From positions 372,001-436,000 of the forward strand of contig JAPPAK010000006.1 of NCBI GenBank assembly GCA_026705605.1: a stretch of 64,000 nt of DNA, read 5' to 3'. Made by a program: the position numbers and the translations under genes. The notes beneath the pieces are model-generated. The model was not told where the DNA came from and did no database searches. It saw nothing but the letters and a program-made list of their open reading frames with translations. Source of the DNA: Chloroflexota bacterium. GTDB taxonomy: Bacteria > Chloroflexota > Dehalococcoidia > Tepidiformales > Tepidiformaceae. Positions 22,777-31,532 of this stretch are shown piece by piece; position 1 is the first letter of the stretch; each line of letters opens with the position of its first letter.

Positions 22777-24206
22777 CGAGCCGGCGCCCGCAGCGCGCGC
22801 GCCACGATCGCGTCCGTGAGCCCGGCGAATATGCGCTTGTGGATCGGCCAGAGCGCGTACCAGTACAGCAGCCCCGCCGCCCCCGCCGGATGGAAGTGCG
22901 CCGACGTCACGATGCGCGACCCCTCCCGCTCCGCCGCCACCTCGAATTCGAGGATGGCGATGCCGGGCAGCTTCATTTCCGCGAGCAGCGTCAGCCGCCG
23001 CCCCGCTTCCACCCCTACGACGCGCCAGAAGTCGAGCGCGTCGCCCGTCCGGATCTCCGTCGGGTGCCGGCGCCCCCGCCTCCTCCCCACGCCCCCCACC
23101 AGACGATCGAGCAGCCCACGCAGGTTCCAGAGCCAGTTCCCGTAGTACCACCCATTCGACCCGCCGATCGCCGAGACCACCCCCCACACCGACTCCGGCG
23201 ACGCGTCACAGGTCCGCTCGACGCGCTCCCCGCGGCTGTAGAACGAGATTTCGGCGCGGTGGTCGCGCATCGCGAACGAACCCTCCGTCCACCGTGCCGG
23301 CAGCTCGGCCGTGCGCTCGGCCTCGAGGGCGGCCTGGACCGCTTCTTCGTACGTGTGCAGCTCGATTGGGATGCGTGCCTGCAGGTCTGCCTCCGGATCG
23401 ACCACGAGGTCGTGCCGGAGGCCGTCGATGAGCGGACGCGCGACGCTTGAGGGCACTGCTGTCACCAGGTCGAGCCAGTAGGAGGAAAGCCGCGGGCTGA
23501 GCACCGACACCGGGATGATGGCCAGCCGTCGCCCCACGGCTCTCGCGAAACGCGTGAGCAAGTCCTGGTAGCGCACCACCTCGGGGCCGCCTGCGTCGTA
23601 GACGTGGCTTCCGGGCGGCTCTGCTTCCGGCAGGCGCACGAGGTACTCGATCAGGTCGTCGAGGGCGATGGGCTGCGTCAGCGACCGCACCCAGCGTGGG
23701 GTCACCATCACCGGCAGGTGGTAGACCAGGTCCCGGATGACCTCGAACGCCGCCGAGCCGGGCCCGACCACGATGCCGGCACGAACTTCCGTCACGTCCA
23801 CGGCGCCCTCGCGCAGGACATCGCCCGTTTCCCGGCGCGAGGCCAGGTGCGCCGACGCCGCCCCGCTCGGCTGCAGCCCGCCCAGGTAGACGATGCGGCT
23901 CACCCCCGCCCCCTCGGCTGCCTGGCGGGTGTTCTCCGCCGCTCGCCGGTCGCGTTCCGGGAAGTCCGACCCGGAGGCCATCGAGTGCACCAGGTAGTAG
24001 ACGAGGTCGACGCCCTTGAACGCGGCGTCGAGCGACTCGCGGTCGAGCGCGTCCGCCTGCACCACCTCCACCCCCACCCACTCACGCGCTTCGAGCGTCT
24101 CCCGCCTTCTCCCCGCTGCCCGTACCGCGTGCCCCTCCTCGACCAGCCGGGGCACGAGATGGCTGCCCACGTACCCCGAAGCCCCCAGCACCAGCACCGT
24201 GGTCAC
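22773..24206 (-). CDS. SDR-family NAD(P)-binding oxidoreductase with DUF2867 domain
   Basis: The 477-residue protein has an N-terminal NmrA/atypical-SDR Rossmann domain (VLVLGASGYVGSHLV, residues 4-18; VYYLVHSM; RIVYLGGLQPSG) to about residue 300. A DUF2867 domain follows (about 315-470, with ESVWGVVSAIGGSNGWYYG and GLLYWYALWPIHKRIFAGL). This two-part form is common in actinobacteria and Chloroflexota; its substrate is unknown. The tail of DUF2867 may associate with membrane lipids. It is convergent with the toxin gene. Confidence 0.85.
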   Translation of the reverse strand: MTTVLVLGASGYVGSHLVPRLVEEGHAVRAAGRRRETLEAREWVGVEVVQADALDRESLDAAFKGVDLVYYLVHSMASGSDFPERDRRAAENTRQAAEGAGVSRIVYLGGLQPSGAASAHLASRRETGDVLREGAVDVTEVRAGIVVGPGSAAFEVIRDLVYHLPVMVTPRWVRSLTQPIALDDLIEYLVRLPEAEPPGSHVYDAGGPEVVRYQDLLTRFARAVGRRLAIIPVSVLSPRLSSYWLDLVTAVPSSVARPLIDGLRHDLVVDPEADLQARIPIELHTYEEAVQAALEAERTAELPARWTEGSFAMRDHRAEISFYSRGERVERTCDASPESVWGVVSAIGGSNGWYYGNWLWNLRGLLDRLVGGVGRRRGRRHPTEIRTGDALDFWRVVGVEAGRRLTLLAEMKLPGIAILEFEVAAEREGSRIVTSAHFHPAGAAGLLYWYALWPIHKRIFAGLTDAIVARALRAPAR

Positions 24207-24314
24207 GCGCTCCTCCTGCTTCCTTGGGAGATCCTCACGTCCTCCTCACTATCTTCCGTCCAGGGGCGCGTGCGTGGGTGAAGCGCCCGAAACGGTCCGT
24301 GCCTCCGTGCGAAC

Positions 24315-24332
24315 GGGGAGGAACCGCTCCCC
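24315..24332 (-). terminator. Weak hairpin after purU
   Basis: GGGGAG (24315-24320) pairs with CTCCCC (24327-24332) around a 6-nt loop just after the purU stop codon on the minus strand. The only U-containing base run downstream is short, so this is a weak candidate. Confidence 0.3.
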
Positions 24333-24336
24333 TTGC

Positions 24337-25209
24337 CTAGTGGAACACCACCGTCTTGTTGTCGTACACGAGGACGCGGTCCTCGATGTGCCAGCGCACC
24401 GCTCGGGCCAGCACCATTCGCTCCACTTCGCGGCCGAGCCGCATAAGGTCCGTCCGCGCGTTCCGGTGCGTCACACGCACGACGTCCTGCTCGATGATTG
24501 GCCCTGCGTCCAGCTCGGCCGTCGCATAGTGTGCCGTCGCCCCGATGATCTTGACCCCCCGCTCCTCCGCCTGCCCGTACGGGTCGGCGCCTGCGAATGC
24601 CGGCAGGAACGAATGGTGGATGTTGATGACCTTCTGCGGGTATTCGCCCAGGAACATTGGCGTCAGTATCTGCATGTAGCGCGCCAGCACCACGAGGTCG
24701 ACCCGGCCACGCAGGAGGTCGAGCATCGCCTTCTCCTGCTCGACCTTCGTCTCTCGCGTCACCGGCAGGTGCTCGAACGGCACGTTGAACCGCTCCGCCA
24801 GCGGCCGCAGGATCTCGCGGTTCGAGATCACCATGGCGATGTCCGCCTCGAGCTCTTCCGTCCGCGCCCGCCACAGCAGGTCCAGCACGCAGTTTGGCTC
24901 GCGCGTGCAGAGGATGGCGATGCGCGGACGGTCGGCGCTGTAGGAGACGCGCCACTGCATGTTGAACTTGCTCGCGACCGCTGCCCCGAATCCTGCGGCC
25001 ACCTCCTCGGCGGGCGTGCTCAGGCCGTCGAGGTCGTACTCGATGCGCATGAAGAACTGTGGGTTCTCGCCGTCGGTCGAGTGCTGGTCACCCTGCAGGA
25101 TGTTCGCGCCGTGCCGGTACAGGTAGTCCGAGACGGAGGCCACGATCCCGGGCCGGTCCGGACACTGGACCAGCAGCCGCGCGCTGCCCTCGGCCGGGGA
25201 GTCGCTCAT
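24337..25209 (-). CDS. purU: Formyltetrahydrofolate deformylase
   Basis: PurU hydrolyses 10-formyl-THF to formate and THF, balancing one-carbon units and supplying formate for purine synthesis. The 290-residue protein has an N-terminal ACT domain (LLVQCPDRPGIVASVSDYL, residues 12-30) and a formyltransferase domain. That domain carries the catalytic residues in NIHHSFLPAF (N and H) and ELDAGPIIEQD (D). A TATGAT box lies 6 nt before the ATG, so the mRNA is probably leaderless. It is not clustered with other folate genes. Confidence 0.95.
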   Translation of the reverse strand: MSDSPAEGSARLLVQCPDRPGIVASVSDYLYRHGANILQGDQHSTDGENPQFFMRIEYDLDGLSTPAEEVAAGFGAAVASKFNMQWRVSYSADRPRIAILCTREPNCVLDLLWRARTEELEADIAMVISNREILRPLAERFNVPFEHLPVTRETKVEQEKAMLDLLRGRVDLVVLARYMQILTPMFLGEYPQKVINIHHSFLPAFAGADPYGQAEERGVKIIGATAHYATAELDAGPIIEQDVVRVTHRNARTDLMRLGREVERMVLARAVRWHIEDRVLVYDNKTVVFH

Positions 25210-25270
25210 GGCTCGATCATACGTCTCCGGCTCCCGGAAGGTGATTCATTTGTGCCACACCGGTGCGGCG

Positions 25271-26752
25271 CTACTGGTACATGATGAGGTCCGGCACCTG
25301 CTCGATCGCCTGCACCTGCTCGGGCGTCATCACGGGCGTGTCCTGGTCGAAGAACAGCTTCAGCGCCGGACGCTCCGAGGGAGCCGTCAGTGCGTACCAG
25401 TCGTAGTGCCGCAGCTTCAGGGCGGCGGTTCCGAAGCCGTCCATGTCGATCGACACCTCAACGCCCGCAACGTCCTCGACCAGGTCCCGGTCGCGCAGCA
25501 TTCTCGCCGCGAACTGGTGCACCATCAGGATCTTCGGAGGGATTCCCTCCTCTTCCACCAGTGTCGCCAGGTAGTGCTGCACCTCGTTCACGTGTTCCGC
25601 GCCGATCCCGCCGATGGCGAGGCCCGGCCTCACGCCAAGGTGCTCGGTCGCGAACTCCGGGTCGATCGCCATATGCACGAACGGCTCGCGCAGGAACTCC
25701 TCGAGCAGCTTCACTTCCGTTAGCGGGTCGCTCCAGCCGATCTGCACGTCCAGGAAGAGGATCATGTCCCGCTCACGGGCCGCCTCCACGTACTCGGCGA
25801 TGCGGTCGGCCGGCAGCCGGTACAGCCAGGTTCCATCCGCGGTCGGGTACGCCTGTGCCACGCCCGTGATCAGGTGGAAGGCGGGGATCACCTCCCGCGG
25901 GCCGTTAAGCCGGTCGTAGTGGGCCGCCCAGATCGCGACCTCGTTGGCGACTTCCGCCGGGGTTCCGTGCCCCAGCACGCCCATCGCCCGCACGTCCGGA
26001 TAGCCGTAGAACGAGACGATCTGCGCGTTCTCGAACACCGACTCGACCGTCGGCGGGCGCGGGAACGTCCAGGCTCGTTCGGTGTTGGAGACGATCAGGT
26101 ACTGCCCGCCCGGCGAGAAGTGGGTCAGGCCGCCCAGCAGCGGAGCCACCCCTGTGCCCCAGGCCCGCGTCGGCAGGATATGTCCCTCCGCGAACGACCA
26201 GACGGACAGGCCGGGAACGGTGCCGTCGGGGCCACGCTCCCAGTTCACCCAGCCCAGCGCCCGTCCGGCGAACGCCTCGCGCAACTCAAGGCGCGGCCCG
26301 CTCCACTCCACCCACGTAGCCCCCTCCCGGAGCATCACGTCGCACTGGGGAATGGCGTCGATACCACTGATCGGGATCGATTCGGACCAGCCCAGCGAGG
26401 TCGATGTGATCTCGACGCTGGCATCGTGGCCGTGGCAGATGTAGGCGCGCTCGCCGTCGATCCGCAGCGGAGCTCCTGAGTCCACGCTGTGCCCGGAGCT
26501 GTCTCCGCCGGGCAGCCGCAGGCTGACATCGGTCGCGAAGTCACAGGTAATCTCAATGGAGAGCGGCGTGCTCAGCGGGACGCTGGCCGCTGAGGTCCCG
26601 CTTGCTGCCGCCACCGTGCCGTCGTAGGCCGCTTCGGCCGACGCCTGGCAGGCGGCGTCTGCAGCGGCTGCGGAGTTATCCCAGGTCACCCAGAGAACAA
26701 GTGCCAGCACAGCCGCCAGCGCCACGCCCAGCTTGGTCAGTAATGCAGGCAT
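25271..26752 (-). CDS. Exported protein of unknown function
   Basis: The 493-residue protein begins with an uncleaved or cleavable signal (KLGVALAAVLALVLWVTW). A small beta-rich region with paired cysteines (about residues 35-140) follows. The C-terminal half (about 240-490) looks alpha/beta and barrel-like, with AIWAAHYDRLNG, ILFLDVQIGW, HMAIDPEF and PKILMVHQFAAR on successive strands. It could be a secreted TIM-barrel hydrolase, but no family is certain. The start ATG 26752 follows GGAGGTG. An AT-rich promoter region lies upstream. Confidence 0.65.
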   Translation of the reverse strand: MPALLTKLGVALAAVLALVLWVTWDNSAAAADAACQASAEAAYDGTVAAASGTSAASVPLSTPLSIEITCDFATDVSLRLPGGDSSGHSVDSGAPLRIDGERAYICHGHDASVEITSTSLGWSESIPISGIDAIPQCDVMLREGATWVEWSGPRLELREAFAGRALGWVNWERGPDGTVPGLSVWSFAEGHILPTRAWGTGVAPLLGGLTHFSPGGQYLIVSNTERAWTFPRPPTVESVFENAQIVSFYGYPDVRAMGVLGHGTPAEVANEVAIWAAHYDRLNGPREVIPAFHLITGVAQAYPTADGTWLYRLPADRIAEYVEAARERDMILFLDVQIGWSDPLTEVKLLEEFLREPFVHMAIDPEFATEHLGVRPGLAIGGIGAEHVNEVQHYLATLVEEEGIPPKILMVHQFAARMLRDRDLVEDVAGVEVSIDMDGFGTAALKLRHYDWYALTAPSERPALKLFFDQDTPVMTPEQVQAIEQVPDLIMYQ

Positions 26753-27017
26753 CGTCGGGACACCTCCGGGACAGCCACCAATCCCGTCAGGAAGATATTA
26801 GCAAAGTGCTTATGCATTTGGCTATTTCTTAACGCAAGGAAGTGCGCGGTTCCATCTCCTCCCTTCCAGCGTGCCCTACCGGGGCGCCCCCGACCTTTAC
26901 GAAGCGGGCGGCCTTTCCGGGACCTTCCTGCGCCGGTCGACCTACCCTCCACCGGGCACGGCCTCGCACGCCCAATAGAATCGACGGGCAGGCCCACGGG
27001 GCATCCGGAGGCGTTCC
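26753..27017. promoter_or_regulatory. Divergent intergenic region with AT-rich core
   Basis: The segment 26790-26835 is far richer in A and T than its surroundings. On the minus strand it contains TTGCGT and CATAAG 17 bp apart, plus TAATAT, as possible promoter elements for the exported protein. On the plus strand TAGAAT (26976-26981) fits a -10 box for the DUF502 gene, which has a GGAGG ribosome site. No gene is visible. Confidence 0.4.
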
Positions 27018-27668
27018 ATGACCACAGCAACCCACACTCCCGCCGTTCACCAGCGACTCGGTCGCGGCGCGACCAGAAAGGTCATGCGGGGAGCCGTGCT
27101 CCTGCTTCCCCTCATGGTCACCTTCTGGCTGATCCAGTTCGCCTTCCAGACGATGGACGGCCTGCTCCAGCCCATCATCTCCGCCATCGCCGGCCACGAG
27201 ATCCCGGGCCTCAGCTTCGCCATCATCATCGTGGCGCTCTTCATCGTCGGCGCCCTCAGCTCGACCTTTCTCTTCCGTACGCCGGGTTACCTCATCGAGC
27301 GCGGCATCACCGCCCTGCCCGGCGTCGGCGCCGTCTACACCACCACGAAGAAGCTCCTTCCTGGCTCCGACCCGGGCGCCAGGGCCCCGACAGGCTTCGA
27401 TACCGTTGTCCGCATCGAATACCCCCGCAAGGGCGTGTGGTCCGTCGGCTTCCTGATGAGCTTCATCGAAGACGAGGCAGGGTCGAAGGTCGGGGTCGTC
27501 TACATGCCCTCGACGCCCATGCCCCAGTCCGGCTGGCTCGTCCAGCTCCCCCTCGACGACATCGAAGTGACGGACTGGAGCTCCGCCCAGGCCATGCAGT
27601 ACATCGTCTCCGCCGGTGTCAGCTGCCCCGACACCATGACCATGAGCGCGCTCGAGTCCCCTGCATGA
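27018..27668 (+). CDS. DUF502 family membrane protein
   Basis: The 216-residue protein has two N-terminal membrane helices (about residues 25-48 and 66-90), separated by a short external loop, followed by a soluble domain. The family signatures are LLLPLMVTFWLI, GYLIERGITALPGVGAVYTTTK and VGFLMSF. DUF502 proteins are widespread with unproven function. Its stop overlaps the next start (ATGA), so the two membrane proteins are co-translated. Confidence 0.85.
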   Translation: MTTATHTPAVHQRLGRGATRKVMRGAVLLLPLMVTFWLIQFAFQTMDGLLQPIISAIAGHEIPGLSFAIIIVALFIVGALSSTFLFRTPGYLIERGITALPGVGAVYTTTKKLLPGSDPGARAPTGFDTVVRIEYPRKGVWSVGFLMSFIEDEAGSKVGVVYMPSTPMPQSGWLVQLPLDDIEVTDWSSAQAMQYIVSAGVSCPDTMTMSALESPA

Positions 27669-27844
27669 AGGTGCTCATGAGGATAGCGCTCCACGTCCTC
27701 GTCTTCCTCGTCGCGGGAATCGTCTTCTTCCTCGGGCTCGGCATCGGCCTCTCGCAGAACCCGGCCATCGGCACCCTTCTCTGGCTCGTCGCCGCCGGCA
27801 TCGCGGTCGCGAACGCCATCTGGATGACGCGGCGTCGCCGGTAG
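27665..27844 (+). CDS. Small two-helix membrane protein
   Basis: The 59-residue protein consists of two hydrophobic helices (LHVLVFLVAGIVFFLGLGIG and TLLWLVAAGIAVANAIWM) and a basic RRRR tail that would stay in the cytoplasm. The ATG overlaps the DUF502 stop codon, which supports the start and suggests it works with or stabilises the DUF502 protein. No family recognised. Confidence 0.7.
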   Translation: MKVLMRIALHVLVFLVAGIVFFLGLGIGLSQNPAIGTLLWLVAAGIAVANAIWMTRRRR

Positions 27845-27887
27845 GGGTGGGGAATGAAGAGCCTCACGAAGAGTGACGCCCGCAGCC

Positions 27888-28766
27888 CTACGGGGCGATC
27901 TGACACATGAATTCGATGGTGTCTTCGACTCGGACCTTAATCGCCCTCAACTGCGATAGGGAGTACTTCCCGGCGGGTCCATGGGCGCCCGAGTTCAGGT
28001 CCTTGAAGAGAACGGATAGGTCAGAGATATTGGCGTCGATGAAGCTCTCTAGCGTTGAGTGGGCAACACCGCTGCGGTCAAGGCAGTAGTGAACCTTCCA
28101 ACGCCGTGTGGGCGTCCCCCTGTCGGTGGTCTCGCAGTCGGGAAACTGGAGGAAGACCTCGCTGTCGGGGGCCATGTCATCAAGCATGTCCGCAATGATC
28201 TCTCTGGCGCTGGTGCAGAAATGTCGAGCTGCGTCTGGGTTCTCAGGACTCAGGGCATAGACCGCCCCTGACCAACGAGCACTCAAGTCACCCGAGAACT
28301 CCGACAGCGACTCACTCACTCTTGTGGTAGTGAGCTCTTCGCTAGGGAGGGGGGCGTCGTCCTCCTCCGTGAGGAGGCTATTGAGGACAGCGACGCTGTT
28401 CGCTGCGTCTCGTTCCGCAAGGTCCGACAGAAAGGGATCGGCGTCACTTCGATCCAGTCGCTCGTAGGCAGAAGTGACGGACGTCACAGACTGGCGCAAC
28501 GACGCATGGTGAACAGTTACGGTCTGTGTGGAGAGGCGATTGAGCGCTGAGCGGAGCCGAGCCTGATTCCCCCTGACACGGGCATTGTGGGTGCGCACGG
28601 CCCGGTTGTAGTCGTCCACCGCCCGCCTGACCTTGGCTTGGTTCTGCCGAACCTTGTTGTTGTAGGCCCTGACCTCGCTGTTGTACTTCTGGATCGCAGC
28701 GCGCTGGCGGGCTTGGGCCTGTCGAAGCTTGGACTGAATCTGGGATGTGGACATGCGTCGGGGCAT
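27888..28766 (-). CDS. Hypothetical coiled-coil protein, low GC
   Basis: The 292-residue protein opens with a long basic, Gln/Asn-rich coiled coil (about residues 10-75, repeating units such as KYNSEVRAYNNKVRQ). After a variable middle comes a globular C-terminal domain containing RWSGAVYALSPENPDAARHF, CTSAREIIADML and WKVHYCLDRSGV. That domain faintly resembles the predicted pPIWI-associated nuclease family, but I cannot confirm it. The codon usage is clearly less GC-rich than its neighbours, suggesting transfer. It starts at ATG 28766 after GGGAG. There is no pPIWI gene nearby. Confidence 0.6.
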   Translation of the reverse strand: MPRRMSTSQIQSKLRQAQARQRAAIQKYNSEVRAYNNKVRQNQAKVRRAVDDYNRAVRTHNARVRGNQARLRSALNRLSTQTVTVHHASLRQSVTSVTSAYERLDRSDADPFLSDLAERDAANSVAVLNSLLTEEDDAPLPSEELTTTRVSESLSEFSGDLSARWSGAVYALSPENPDAARHFCTSAREIIADMLDDMAPDSEVFLQFPDCETTDRGTPTRRWKVHYCLDRSGVAHSTLESFIDANISDLSVLFKDLNSGAHGPAGKYSLSQLRAIKVRVEDTIEFMCQIAP

Positions 28767-28944
28767 TGCCAGTGGACTCCCGGGAGCGCGCTGAGGATGA
28801 CTGCAAGCAGCGTAACATGCCTTATTGATAGTCCAGAAATGGCAGGGCATTTCCGGTTTACAGTAGGCGACTCACCGCCCTTCCGTCCCTTCCGTTCCTG
28901 TACCATCGCTTCGCCGCTACTTGCTCGCGGCGAGGAGGGCCGAC

Positions 28945-29613
28945 ATGGCAGAGGAGTTGCGTATCCAGGTCATGAACGGCGGTCCCTACGTCGTCTCCGG
29001 TGGGGTGCCCCTCAAGGAGATGGCCCCCGTCCAGACCCTCAACGGCGAGAACGTCGACTGGCACGTCCTCCGCGAGATCGACGAGTCACGGGACATGTAC
29101 GCGCTCTGCCGCTGCGGCCGCTCCAACGACAAGCCCTACTGCGACGGCTCCCACGCCAGCGAACCCTGGCCCGAGGCCGAGACGGCCGACCGCCGCCCCA
29201 TGGCCGACCGCGCCAACCGCATCGAGGGCGCCGCCGGCGTCATGCTCGACGACGAGTCCGTCTGCATCGGCGCGGGCTTCTGCGGCACGAAGACCACCAG
29301 CGCCTGGGACCTCATCGACGAAGAAGGCGACGAGGCCCGTGAGCGCGTCACGGCCATGGTTGGCCGCTGCCCCACCGGCCGCCTCGCCATCATCCCCGCG
29401 GGCGAGGAAGGGCTCGTCGAGCCCGCCCTCGGCGCTGAGATCGCGGTCGTCCCGGGCGGCCCCCTCTGGGTACGCGGCGGCGTCAATGTCGAGAGCGCCG
29501 ACGGCACTCCCTGGGAGGTCCAGAACCGTCGCACGCTCTGTCGCTGCGGGGCATCCAACAACAAGCCCTTCTGCGACGGCGCCCACAGCGACCTGCACTT
29601 CGACGAGCGCTAG
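28945..29613 (+). CDS. Double-CDGSH iron-sulfur protein
   Basis: The 222-residue protein has two mitoNEET-type [2Fe-2S] motifs: CRCGRSNDKPYCDGSH at about residues 54-69 and CRCGASNNKPFCDGAH near 198-213. Between them lies a divergent ferredoxin-like region with VCIGAGFCG and GRCPTGRLA that may hold a further cluster (Fer4_19-like). Such proteins are thought to act in redox or iron sensing in the cytoplasm. ATG 28945 follows GAGGAGGG. Its stop shares CTAG with the convergent vapC. Confidence 0.88.
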   Translation: MAEELRIQVMNGGPYVVSGGVPLKEMAPVQTLNGENVDWHVLREIDESRDMYALCRCGRSNDKPYCDGSHASEPWPEAETADRRPMADRANRIEGAAGVMLDDESVCIGAGFCGTKTTSAWDLIDEEGDEARERVTAMVGRCPTGRLAIIPAGEEGLVEPALGAEIAVVPGGPLWVRGGVNVESADGTPWEVQNRRTLCRCGASNNKPFCDGAHSDLHFDER

Positions 29614-30053
29614 TCCGGAGCTTCCACCTCGCTCAAGGAGCGCACGGCGCCGAACGCCGTGCTGGCCGCTCGCCAGAACCTGTCGTCGGCCGTCCAGTAC
29701 TCGCACCCGAGCGCTTCCGCCAATGCCAGGTAGTGGGAGTCGTACGCCGCGCCCTGGCCGAGTTCGCTGGCCATCTCGAGCGCGCGCATATGCAGGCCCG
29801 GCGGGTCATGCAGCTCGAGGGGCAGGGACGCGAATTGCTCGACGAGGCGAAGCGCCTGTGCCCGTTCCAGGTAGTCCTGCACGACCTTGCGGTGGATAGC
29901 ATTCGTCACCTCGGCGGCCAGGAGATGTGGCGCCGCAAGCCGCTTGCCGTCGCGACCCCATGCCCGGAGCAGGGCGGTAGCTTTCTCGGAATCCTCTTCG
30001 GCGACCAACCACTTGAACGTGAGGCTCGCGTCAACGACGACGAAGCTGCTCAC
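29610..30053 (-). CDS. VapC-type PIN domain toxin
   Basis: The 147-residue PIN protein has the conserved acidic residues: D in VVVDASLTFKWL, E in LLAAEVTNAIHR, D in AAYDSHYLALAE and D in YWTADDRFW. VapC toxins are Mg-dependent ribonucleases, usually cutting tRNA. The GTG start overlaps the stop of the upstream antitoxin (GTGA). It is shut off by the protein encoded at 30050-30355. The stop shares CTAG with the CDGSH gene. Confidence 0.9.
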   Translation of the reverse strand: MSSFVVVDASLTFKWLVAEEDSEKATALLRAWGRDGKRLAAPHLLAAEVTNAIHRKVVQDYLERAQALRLVEQFASLPLELHDPPGLHMRALEMASELGQGAAYDSHYLALAEALGCEYWTADDRFWRAASTAFGAVRSLSEVEAPD

Positions 30054-30355
30054 TCACGACCCCAGAGCTGGGCATCTCGCTCCTCGCGCATTTCCCGAAT
30101 GATGTCAACGGAGTTTCCGGGAAGGATTCGGTCGCCAAAGATCTCTTGCCGAAGCGCCGCGAGCCTCTCCGCCATCCCCTCCAGCGAGTGCTCCGCTACC
30201 CCCGCTTCCTCGTCCTCTTCCAGTTCCTTCTCGATCGCGGTCTGGCAGTACTCGCGCATGCTGATGCCCTTGAGCGCCGCGACCGCCTTCAGGCGCCGCT
30301 GCAGGGGCGCGTCAAGGTCCAGCGTCAACCGCTTCTTCTCAATCGTCTTCGCCAT
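30050..30355 (-). CDS. VapB-type antitoxin
   Basis: The 101-residue protein has an N-terminal ribbon-helix-helix segment (EKKRLTLDLDAPLQRRLKAV, then GISMREYCQTAIEKEL). An acidic linker and a C-terminal helix (EFGD-like IREMREERDAQLW) that should wrap the toxin follow. It is directly followed by vapC with a 4-nt overlap. It probably represses its own promoter as a complex with VapC. Confidence 0.85.
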   Translation of the reverse strand: MAKTIEKKRLTLDLDAPLQRRLKAVAALKGISMREYCQTAIEKELEEDEEAGVAEHSLEGMAERLAALRQEIFGDRILPGNSVDIIREMREERDAQLWGRE

Positions 30356-30464
30356 CTAAGTGACTCCTGGTGCCCGGGCGGGACACGCTCCACTTTTGCG
30401 GAAATACAGAAATACGTCAAGGCACGCCGAGAGGGCCTTGGCGAGGGGCTGAAGGAGTTGGCCT

Positions 30465-30493
30465 GAAGCGGCTGCTAGCCCAGCAGCCGCTTC
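30465..30493 (-). terminator. Hairpin at the end of sucD
   Basis: A perfect 12-bp stem (30465-30476 with 30482-30493) and a 5-nt loop cover the last codons and the stop codon of sucD. It lacks a U-run downstream. It is likely to halt transcription or protect the 3' end before the vapBC pair. Confidence 0.55.
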
Positions 30494-31344
30494 ATCGTCG
30501 CGCCGATCTCCGCCGGTGAGTCAGACACGACCGCGCCCGCTGCGCGCAACGCCGCCTTCTTGTTCTCGGCCTTGCCGTCCTCGCCCGAGATGATCGCCCC
30601 CGCGTGACCCATCCGCCGCCCCGGAGGCGCCGTCGCCCCCGCGATGAACGCCACGACCGGCTTGCGGACGTGCTCCTTGATGTACGCTGCCGCGTCCTGC
30701 TCGGCGCTCCCGCCGATCTCGCCCACCATCACGATCGCGTCCGTGTCCGGGTCCTCGTTCAGCAGCCGGATTGCCTCGCGCTGGGGCGTCCCGATGATCG
30801 GGTCGCCGCCCACGCCGATGCAGGTGCTCTGCCCGAGTCCCTCGGCCGTCAGCTGCGCCACCACCTCGTACACCAGCGTTCCCGAGCGGCTCACTACGCC
30901 CACGCGTCCCGGCAGGAACACGTCGCCCGGCATGATCCCAACGCGCGTCTGCGTGCCCGGCGTGATCACGCCCGGGCAGTTGGGCCCGATCAGCATCGTC
31001 GGGCCCTCTTTCAGCGCCTGCTTCACGCGCACCATGTCCATCACGGGGATGCCCTCCGTGATGCACACCGCCAGCGGCACCGCCGAGGACGCCGCCTCCA
31101 GGATCGCGTCCGCCGCGAACGGGGCCGGCACGAAGATGATGCTCACGTTGGCGCCCGTCTCCCGTACCGCCGCGTCCACCGTCGGGAAGATGGGAACCCC
31201 GTCCTGCTCCTCGCCGCCGCGCCGCGGGTGCACCGCCGCCACCACGTTCGTCCCGTAGGCAATCGACCGGCGCATGTGGTTCGCACCCTCCGTGCCGATT
31301 CCCTGAACCATCAGTCGCGTGTTCTCGTCGAGAAGAACGCTCAT
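30475..31344 (-). CDS. sucD: Succinate-CoA ligase alpha subunit
   Basis: The 289-residue protein has the CoA-binding Rossmann segment ([18 protein letters not shown]), the IGPNCPGVI motif and the phosphohistidine loop GHAGAIISG. With SucC it converts succinyl-CoA to succinate with NTP synthesis in the TCA cycle. Usually sucC precedes sucD in one operon, but here the gene upstream is divergent and no sucC lies in the window. It could instead serve another CoA ligase of this family. Confidence 0.92.
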   Translation of the reverse strand: MSVLLDENTRLMVQGIGTEGANHMRRSIAYGTNVVAAVHPRRGGEEQDGVPIFPTVDAAVRETGANVSIIFVPAPFAADAILEAASSAVPLAVCITEGIPVMDMVRVKQALKEGPTMLIGPNCPGVITPGTQTRVGIMPGDVFLPGRVGVVSRSGTLVYEVVAQLTAEGLGQSTCIGVGGDPIIGTPQREAIRLLNEDPDTDAIVMVGEIGGSAEQDAAAYIKEHVRKPVVAFIAGATAPPGRRMGHAGAIISGEDGKAENKKAALRAAGAVVSDSPAEIGATMKRLLG

Positions 31345-31440
31345 CGAAGCTCCCGCGCGCGCCGCGCCGCCGAAATACGCCCGCGCGCTGCCTCGGCGAT
31401 CGCGGGCCTCCGCATTCTAGCCGCGCCTCCCGATAGCGCT

Positions 31441-31522
31441 AGCCGGAGGCGCCCTCCGGCTCCCAGCCGCCGCCGCTGCTACGATTACGCACCGACCACC
31501 GGTCACCAACCACCGACCACTG
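31441..31522. repeat. Hairpin and CAC-rich repeats before the CoA transferase gene
   Basis: AGCCGGAGG (31441-31449) and CCTCCGGCT (31453-31461) form a perfect 9-bp hairpin with a 3-nt loop. Next comes TACGAT (31480-31485), a candidate -10 box, and then ACCGACCAC twice (31491-31499 and 31512-31520), 21 bp apart, inside a stretch made almost only of A, C and G. The ribosome site GGAG lies just after. The low-complexity stretch resembles the one after tsaD. Confidence 0.5.
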
Positions 31523-31532
31523 GAGATCCCCC

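Noticed and set aside
30404..30466. Peptide-like end FAEIQKYVKARREGLGEG in the gap between vapB and sucD
   Set aside because: The frame has no credible start and runs out of the antisense of vapB, so it is most likely chance.
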